The notes under the pieces: model-generated
The model's database searches: none
What the model saw: the letters and a program-made list of their open reading frames with translations, nothing else
Told to the model about the DNA's origin: nothing
Made by a program: the position numbers and the translations under genes
Shown: positions 6,667 to 10,908 of the stretch, one piece after another
Layout: each line of letters opens with the position of its first letter
Position numbering within the stretch: the stretch's first letter is position 1
From: Clostridia bacterium
Lineage (GTDB): Bacteria > Bacillota > Clostridia > Christensenellales > UBA1242
Assembly (NCBI GenBank): GCA_016290255.1
Contig: JAEETG010000146.1
Coordinates: 1 to 10,908 of the forward strand
Direction: 5' to 3'
DNA: 10,908 nucleotides

Positions 6667-7110
6667 ATGAATATTCACATGCTTACTCCTGCACCTAATT
6701 CTAAAAAAGGTGTAAAACGCGTTGGACGCGGATTGGGAAGTGGTCGTGGAAAGACATCATGTCGTGGTGAAAACGGACAAAACAAGCGTTCTGGTGGTTC
6801 ACCAGGCTCACTTTTCCAAGGTGGACAATTGTCACTTATTCGCCGTTTGCCAAAGAGAGGATTCAACAATCCTTATGGCGACAAGTTCTCAGTTATAAAC
6901 GTTTCAGATTTGGAAGTTTTTGAAGATGGAACAGTTGTAACAACAGAATTGTTGAAAGAAAAAAGAATTCTAAACAAAATAGAAAAAAGCGGTGTTAAAG
7001 TTTTGGGTAACGGAAACCTAACCAAAAAATTAACAGTAAAAGCAAATAAATTCTCCAAAACGGCTGTTGAAAAAATACAAAAGGCCGGTGGAAACATAGA
7101 GGAGGCATAA
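6667..7110 (+). CDS. rplO: 50S ribosomal protein L15
   Basis: This is a 147-residue protein. Its N-terminal half is the Gly/Arg-rich extended segment that threads into 23S rRNA: VKRVGRGLGSGRGKTSCRG (about residues 16-34), SGGSPGSLFQGGQLSLIRRLPKRGF, then VINVSDLEVF. The C-terminal half forms a small globular domain with GVKVLGNGNLTKKLTVKA. L15 is a late assembly protein of the 50S subunit (family knowledge). AGGGAGGAAG precedes the ATG. The gene ends with TAATG shared with secY, and the secY binding site (AGAGGAGG, 7098-7105) lies in its last codons. Confidence 0.97.
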   Translation: MNIHMLTPAPNSKKGVKRVGRGLGSGRGKTSCRGENGQNKRSGGSPGSLFQGGQLSLIRRLPKRGFNNPYGDKFSVINVSDLEVFEDGTVVTTELLKEKRILNKIEKSGVKVLGNGNLTKKLTVKANKFSKTAVEKIQKAGGNIEEA

Positions 7111-8429
7111 TGTTTCAAACTCTAAAAGATGCGTTTAAGTCAAAAGATTTACGCAAAAAATTGTTATTAACATTACTTATTTTGTTTATTTATCGTATTG
7201 GTTGTTGGTTACCAATACCAGGGCTAGACACAAGCGCTTTTAAAACATCAGTTGAGGGAAGTGGTTTCTTAAGTTTGCTAAGTTCTGTAAACGGTGGAGC
7301 ACTTTCAAACGGTTCAATTTTGGCTCTTGGTGTTATTCCATACATCTCAGCTTCAATTATAATTCAACTTCTAACAGTTGCAATTCCAGCACTAGAAAGA
7401 CTTTCTCGTGCAGGTGAAGAGGGGAGAAGGAAAATAACATTCTACACCAGAATAACAGCACTTGTTTTTGCCCTTGTTCAAGCAATTGCAATTGTGATCA
7501 CATTCTCAGCATCAGGAACAATAAATGAAGCAGCATTAAGCTCAAGCATTCCAGGTTGGTGTGTTTCAGCAATAATCGTTATTGTTTTGGTTTCTGGAGC
7601 AATGTTCACATTGTGGCTTGGTGAAAAAATAACAGATTTGCAAATTGGAAACGGAGTTAGCCTTTTGGTGTTCGTTGGTATCGTTTGTTCAGCTGGAACC
7701 GCAATTATCAGTGCGTTCTCAGGAGTTTTCCAAGGAAACTTGGACGGACTTTGGACAATCATCATATTTGCAGCAATGTTATTTATCATTTTTGCCCTAA
7801 TTGTTTTTGTTGATTTAGCTGAAAGAAGAATTCCAGTGAATTATGCAAAGCAAGTTAAAGGCAGAAAAATGTATGGTGGACAATCAACTCACATACCAAT
7901 AAAAGTTAACAGCAGCGGTGTTCTTCCAATAATTTTTGCAACCGCACTAGTTGCTTTCCCACAACTTATCATGCAACTTGTTGGTGTAAGTGACGGAAAT
8001 GCATTCTATGATTGGTGGGCAAAATGGCTTGGAACAGGAACAGCATTATACTTTGTTGCTAACGCAATTCTAATCTTTATGTTCACATACTTCTATGCAC
8101 AAATTGTGTTTAATCCAGAAGAAGTGTCAAGAACACTTCAACAAAATGGTGGATTTATTCCAGGAATTCGTGCAGGAAGACCAACAACAGATTATTTAAA
8201 GAAAATATCAAGAAGAATAACATTTTTTGGAGCTTTATACCTATCACTACTATTTGTAATCCCAACGGTTGCATTGTCTCTTGTTCCAAGAGACACAATC
8301 ATCAGTGGAAGCTTGGTTAACGCATTCACTGTAACAGGACTACTTATCGTTGTTAGTGTTGCTTTGGAATTTGATAAGCAATTAAATGCTCAACTTATAG
8401 CAAAAAACTATAGAGGCTTTTTGAAATAG
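7110..8429 (+). CDS. secY: Preprotein translocase channel subunit SecY
   Basis: This 439-residue integral membrane protein forms the Sec translocation channel with SecE and SecG. About ten membrane segments are visible, near residues 17-34, 68-90, 112-133, 150-170, 182-203, 214-235, 268-291, 311-333, 371-393 and 403-420. The plug region around GGALSNGSILALGVIPYISAS (62-82), the AERRIPVNYAKQVKGRKMYGG cytosolic loop (237-257) and the C5 loop with NGGFIPGIRAGRPT (346-359) are all family signatures; R354 is the conserved SecA/ribosome-contacting arginine. The ATG overlaps the rplO stop, so translation is likely coupled. Length and layout are normal. Confidence 0.98.
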   Translation: MFQTLKDAFKSKDLRKKLLLTLLILFIYRIGCWLPIPGLDTSAFKTSVEGSGFLSLLSSVNGGALSNGSILALGVIPYISASIIIQLLTVAIPALERLSRAGEEGRRKITFYTRITALVFALVQAIAIVITFSASGTINEAALSSSIPGWCVSAIIVIVLVSGAMFTLWLGEKITDLQIGNGVSLLVFVGIVCSAGTAIISAFSGVFQGNLDGLWTIIIFAAMLFIIFALIVFVDLAERRIPVNYAKQVKGRKMYGGQSTHIPIKVNSSGVLPIIFATALVAFPQLIMQLVGVSDGNAFYDWWAKWLGTGTALYFVANAILIFMFTYFYAQIVFNPEEVSRTLQQNGGFIPGIRAGRPTTDYLKKISRRITFFGALYLSLLFVIPTVALSLVPRDTIISGSLVNAFTVTGLLIVVSVALEFDKQLNAQLIAKNYRGFLK

Positions 8430-8457
8430 AAAGTAATTCATGTTTGGAGGGAGCGTT

Positions 8458-9105
8458 ATGATTAGGTTAGTAATTTTGGGGGCCCCGGGCAGTGGGAAAG
8501 GAACTCACACATATAAAATTGCAAAGCAGTATAACCTAAAGCATGTTGTTGTGGGTGATGCTGTGAAAGCGGAAATTCGAAACAAAACAAAACTCGGAAA
8601 AATTATGTATGAATACACAAGCGTTGGAAAGTTTGTTCCAAGTGATATTGTGATTGATGTGTTAAAAAGCCAAGTGAAAGATCTTGAGGGATTTGATGGC
8701 TACATAATAGACACAGCACCAATAAACTTAGAGCAAAAAGAAGCGATGAAGGATTTCATCATAGATGGAGTTATTTGGCTTAAAGTCGAAAACTATGATA
8801 TGTTGCGTGAGAGAATTCTAAATAGGCTCATTTGCCCAAAGTGCCGAAGAGTTACAACAAAATCAAAACATCCAGAAAAAATTTGTCCATGTTGTGGTGC
8901 CACTCTTGAACAAAGATATGACGACAACGAGGAAACATTCCAAAAAAGAATTGCCCAATATGAAGAGAAGACTTTGCCAGTTATAAGGGAATATCAAAAA
9001 CAAGGCATAGTGATTGAAATAAATGCCGAACAAGAAAAGAAAGATGTATATGCAGAAATTTGTGATAAACTTAATAAATTTTTAGAAGAAAAATTAAAAG
9101 TTTAA
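8458..9105 (+). CDS. adk: Divergent adenylate-kinase-family nucleotide kinase
   Basis: The gene occupies the adk slot after secY and has the family length (215 residues). Kept features are the P-loop GAPGSGKGT (8-16), GD at 33-34, Q93, R119 and R123, R153-Y-DD and R164 in the lid/ATP region, and a four-cysteine lid (C126, C129, C143, C146). Aligned without gaps to E. coli Adk through the AMP site, T31 is V32, R36 is K37, G85-F86 is T86-A87 and R88 is I89. The lid between cysteine pairs is 13 residues, shorter than usual, and lacks the YH..FNPP segment. Canonical Adk makes 2 ADP from ATP and AMP; this one may have changed specificity, lost activity, or tolerate the changes. The ATG at 8458 follows TTGGAGGGA. 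The upstream ATG at 8440 lacks a site and precedes the family N-terminus. The symbol reflects position and fold, not proven activity. Confidence 0.85.
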   Translation: MIRLVILGAPGSGKGTHTYKIAKQYNLKHVVVGDAVKAEIRNKTKLGKIMYEYTSVGKFVPSDIVIDVLKSQVKDLEGFDGYIIDTAPINLEQKEAMKDFIIDGVIWLKVENYDMLRERILNRLICPKCRRVTTKSKHPEKICPCCGATLEQRYDDNEETFQKRIAQYEEKTLPVIREYQKQGIVIEINAEQEKKDVYAEICDKLNKFLEEKLKV

Positions 9106-9168
9106 TATCTTAAACGACATAAATTTTTATATGAAAAATCTTTAGTTTAAAAGTGTGGTAAGTTATTT
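9106..9168 (+). other. AT-rich spacer with nested inverted repeats, adk to map
   Basis: This 63-nt gap is longer than any earlier one in the window. TTAAAC (9110-9115) is complementary to GTTTAA (9145-9150). Inside it ATTTTT (9123-9128) pairs with AAAAAT (9134-9139) around an ATATG loop. The stem is almost all A-T, no T-run follows, and I find no convincing -35/-10 pair. The map start has only a weak GGTAAG-like binding site. A folding or boundary role is possible, but composition alone could produce it. Confidence 0.3.
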
Positions 9169-9912
9169 ATGATTATTGTAAAAACTGAAAAACAAATACA
9201 AGCAATGCGTGAAAGTGGAAAAATCCTTCGTGACACACTTCTCAAAGTGGAAGAGTTCATAAAACCAGGAATGACAACCAAAGAAGTTGATAAGTTCGCC
9301 CATAAATATATTGTAAGTCGTGGAGCAAAACCAAGCTGTTTGGGCTATCAAGGTTATCCAGCTGCAACATGCATTTCAGTTAATGAAGTGGTGGTGCACG
9401 GAATACCTGGAGATAGAGTTATTCAAGATGGCGATATAGTAAGCGTAGACCTATGCGTACTATATAAAGGTATGCACACAGACGCAGCACGAACATTCTG
9501 TGTTGGAAATGTGAGCCCAGAAAAGAGAAAGCTTGTTGAAGTAACAAAAGAAAGCTTTTTCGAGGGCATTAAACACATAAAGGCAGGAAGCCGTGTTGGA
9601 GATATTGGAGCGGCTGTTCAAAAATATGCAGAAAGTTATGGCTATGGTGTTGTTAGAGATTTGCAAGGGCACGGAGTTGGATGTTCAATCCACGAAGACC
9701 CAGGCATCCCAAATTTTGGTAGAGCCGGAACAGGCGAATTCCTAAAAGAGGGCATGACAATTGCCGTTGAGCCAATGATAACGCTTGGAACTTATGAGGT
9801 TTTTCTTGATGAAGACGGTTGGACTGTGTCAACAGATGACGGAGAGCCAGCAGCACATTATGAAAACACAATGGTTATCACAAAAGACGGTGTAGAAATT
9901 CTGACTTTGTAA
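9169..9912 (+). CDS. map: Type I methionine aminopeptidase
   Basis: This 247-residue cytosolic metalloenzyme removes the initiator Met from new proteins. The five metal ligands are present: D94 (IVSVDLCV), D105 (HTDAART), H168 (GHGVG), E201 (AVEPMIT) and E232 (YENTMV). H77 (VVHGIP) and H175 (IHEDPG) match the substrate-binding histidines of the E. coli enzyme. Length and pita-bread-fold motifs are normal for the short class without an N-terminal zinc domain. The start at 9169 is the family-typical MIIVKTEKQIQAMRESG. Its binding site is weak compared with its neighbours (GTGTGGTAAG). Location between the adk gene and infA is the usual Gram-positive order. Confidence 0.97.
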   Translation: MIIVKTEKQIQAMRESGKILRDTLLKVEEFIKPGMTTKEVDKFAHKYIVSRGAKPSCLGYQGYPAATCISVNEVVVHGIPGDRVIQDGDIVSVDLCVLYKGMHTDAARTFCVGNVSPEKRKLVEVTKESFFEGIKHIKAGSRVGDIGAAVQKYAESYGYGVVRDLQGHGVGCSIHEDPGIPNFGRAGTGEFLKEGMTIAVEPMITLGTYEVFLDEDGWTVSTDDGEPAAHYENTMVITKDGVEILTL

Positions 9913-9936
9913 TCTATAATTGTGTAGGTGAAATCT

Positions 9937-10242
9937 ATGAAAAATGAACTAAAAATCGGTCAAATTGTATGTTCAACACAAGGCAGAGATAAAGGAGAGT
10001 ATTACATAGTTTTAACTGCTAGTTCTAATTATTGCTATGTGGCAGATGGAAAATATAAAACAATAAAAAAACCAAAAAAGAAAAATATTGCTCATGTTGA
10101 GGCAACCAAAGTTATTATAACTGAGATTGCACAAAAAATTGAGAGCAAAACAAAAATAAATGACCAAATGATTTATCACTCACTTTATGAGTATAAAAAA
10201 GGATTAAAAGGGGTTAAGAATGGCAACAGAGGAAGCAATTAA
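9937..10242 (+). CDS. KOW-domain putative RNA-binding protein (L14e-like)
   Basis: This is a 101-residue basic protein. Its N-terminus is a KOW motif (about residues 6-26, with GQIVCSTQGRDKGEYYIVL). YCYVADGKYK and a lysine cluster (KKPKKKN, 44-50) follow. The pattern matches the small KOW proteins resembling archaeal/eukaryotic L14e that Bacillota encode between map and infA; I believe B. subtilis YbzG is the counterpart, from memory. The role is not established; ribosome or rRNA binding is inferred from domain and place. An in-frame GTG at 9928 exists, but TAGGTG (9925-9930) is better spaced for the ATG at 9937. Its 3' end overlaps infA by 23 nt. Confidence 0.85.
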   Translation: MKNELKIGQIVCSTQGRDKGEYYIVLTASSNYCYVADGKYKTIKKPKKKNIAHVEATKVIITEIAQKIESKTKINDQMIYHSLYEYKKGLKGVKNGNRGSN

Positions 10243-10471
10243 AGCAGAAGGAGAAGTTATTGAGAGTATGCGTAACGCAACATTTAAGGTGAGATTGCCA
10301 AATGGGCATATCGTCACAGCTTATCCTGCTGGAAAATTAACACTAGGAAGAATAAGAATTTTTGTTGGTGATAAAGTTACCTTAGAGATGTCGCCTTATG
10401 ACTTAACAAGAGGTCGTATTGTGTGGAGAACAAATAATATGCCACATAAATCTAATTCAGATGATGCTTAA
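10220..10471 (+). CDS. infA: Translation initiation factor IF-1
   Basis: This S1/OB-fold protein binds the 30S A site during initiation with IF2 and IF3. Family sequence is clear in AIKAEGEVIESMRNATFKVRL, NGHIVTA, GDKVTLEMSPYDLTRGRI and the final VWR. Two things differ. The loop at residues 35-46 reads YPAGKLTLGRIR, where E. coli has HISGKMRKNYIR. About 13 extra residues (71-83, ending in acidic DDA) follow the normal C-terminus, giving 83 instead of ~72. The start lies inside the KOW gene with AAAAGGGG (10206-10213) as binding site, so its translation may be coupled to that gene. Confidence 0.96.
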   Translation: MATEEAIKAEGEVIESMRNATFKVRLPNGHIVTAYPAGKLTLGRIRIFVGDKVTLEMSPYDLTRGRIVWRTNNMPHKSNSDDA

Positions 10472-10494
10472 AATAAATTTAAGGAGAAAAGAAA

Positions 10495-10611
10495 ATGAAA
10501 GTTAGACCATCAGTAAAACCTATGTGTGATAAATGTAAGGTTATTCGCCGTGAAGGAAAAGTTATGGTTATTTGCTCAAAAAGCAAAAAACACAAACAAG
10601 TTCAAGGTTAA
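10495..10611 (+). CDS. rpmJ: 50S ribosomal protein L36, zinc-binding form
   Basis: This 38-codon gene starts MKVRPSVKPMCDKCKVIRR and ends KKHKQVQG. The zinc ligands are C11, C14, C27 and H33, the standard cysteine-containing L36 pattern. L36 is the smallest 50S protein and stabilises 23S rRNA near helices 89-97 (family knowledge). AAGGAG (10481-10486) precedes the ATG, 23 nt after infA. The order infA-rpmJ-rpsM is classical for Gram-positive bacteria. Length is normal (37-38). Confidence 0.97.
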   Translation: MKVRPSVKPMCDKCKVIRREGKVMVICSKSKKHKQVQG

Positions 10612-10782
10612 TCTTAAACAAAGCACAAAGTTTTAAAAGTGAAAAACTGATAAAAAACTTTTTGCCTTACAAATAAAGGTAAAAATTAAACAAACAAATT
10701 CATTTAGTAGGCGGCTGATTTAATTCTACTAAGTGATAAAAAATAATTAAACTAAAAACAAAATATTAATTTGGAGGAATAA
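10612..10782 (+). promoter_or_regulatory. Structured leader upstream of rpsM, possible pseudoknot
   Basis: This 171-nt AT-rich gap is the only long non-coding stretch. It holds three inverted repeats. AAAGTTTT (10627-10634) pairs with AAAACTTT (10654-10661). TTTTTGCCTT (10659-10668) pairs with AAGGTAAAAA (10676-10685), with one G-U pair and a 7-nt loop. CATTTAGTAG (10701-10710) pairs with CTACTAAGTG (10726-10735), with one G-U pair and a 15-nt loop. The first two overlap and cannot form together. The loop of the third contains TTTAATT (10719-10725), complementary to AATTAAA at both 10745-10751 and 10684-10690. Downstream pairing would make an H-type pseudoknot with an A-rich crossing loop, about 21 nt before GGAGGA. 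No clear promoter or terminator is visible. By analogy with the S4-controlled alpha-operon leader of E. coli, it could be an autoregulatory site; that is inference. Confidence 0.5.
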
Positions 10783-10908
10783 ATGGCTCGTATAGCAGGT
10801 GTGGACTTACCAAAAGATAAGAGAGTGGAAATAGGTTTAACCTATATCTACGGTATTGGAAGGAAAAAGTCCAATGAAATTTTGGCTGGAACAAAAATCA
10901 GCCCAGAC
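10783..10908 (+). CDS. rpsM: 30S ribosomal protein S13, N-terminal part (partial)
   Basis: The first 42 codons are present and the window ends in frame. MARIAGVDLPKDKRVEIGLT is followed by YIYGIGRKKSNEIL, the helix-two-turn-helix region typical of S13. S13 lies in the 30S head, partners S19 and contacts the P-site tRNA and 23S bridges (family knowledge). TTGGAGGA (10771-10778) is well spaced from the ATG. It is normally the first gene of the alpha operon, followed by rpsK, rpsD or rpoA; those would lie beyond the window. Confidence 0.97.
   Translation, partial: MARIAGVDLPKDKRVEIGLTYIYGIGRKKSNEILAGTKISPD

Noticed and set aside
8440..8457. Upstream ATG giving six more residues to the adk-position kinase
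   Set aside because: The GGAGGG site lies between this ATG and the one at 8458, and family proteins start directly before the P-loop strand.
10627..10663. Possible intrinsic terminator after rpmJ
   Set aside because: The stem is A-T rich and the T-run forms part of the arm, followed by GCC rather than more T; no proper terminator shape.
1..10908. Hidden accessory system or mobile element
   Set aside because: Gene order from rplB to rpsM is the complete classical one, with no inserted gene, direct-repeat array, transposase or integrase motif on either strand.

Overview
The window is one continuous plus-strand block of ribosomal-protein genes: the end of the S10 operon, the whole spc operon, and the start of the alpha operon. 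The gene order is the classical Gram-positive one. It runs from rplB (3' end only) through rpsS, rplV, rpsC, rplP, rpmC, rpsQ, rplN, rplX, rplE, rpsN (zinc type), rpsH, rplF, rplR, rpsE, rpmD, rplO, secY, an adk-position kinase, map, a KOW-domain gene, infA and rpmJ to rpsM (5' end only). I see no mobile element, CRISPR array, tRNA, rRNA or inserted foreign gene.

Organism: the DNA is AT-rich and almost every gene has a strong AGGAGG-type ribosome binding site. S14 is the short four-cysteine form, the kinase has a four-cysteine lid, and a KOW-domain protein lies between map and infA. Together these point to a Bacillota, most likely an uncultured-type clostridial lineage. I cannot name a genus.

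Layout: 1-2423 is the end of the S10 cluster (L2, S19, L22, S3, L16, L29). 2438-7110 is S17 to L15. 7110-9912 holds the protein-export and processing genes (SecY, the kinase, methionine aminopeptidase). 9937-10611 holds the KOW protein, IF1 and L36. 10612-10782 is the only sizeable non-coding stretch, and it can fold into an elaborate RNA structure just ahead of rpsM. Genes are packed tightly, with three TAATG stop/start overlaps (rpsC/rplP, rplP/rpmC, rplO/secY) and a 23-nt overlap (KOW gene/infA). This suggests one or a few long, translationally coupled transcripts making ribosome, translocon and initiation components together.

The gene content is ordinary, so I do not claim a new multi-gene system. 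The interest lies in the details. The protein in the adk slot lacks the AMP-site residues of adenylate kinase and has a shortened lid. A pseudoknot-capable leader precedes rpsM. The tunnel-lining loop of L22 is altered, and both L22 and L24, which sit at or near the tunnel exit, carry long charged C-terminal tails. IF1 has a rewritten loop, and a GC-rich hairpin built from uncommon codons lies at the end of rpsE.
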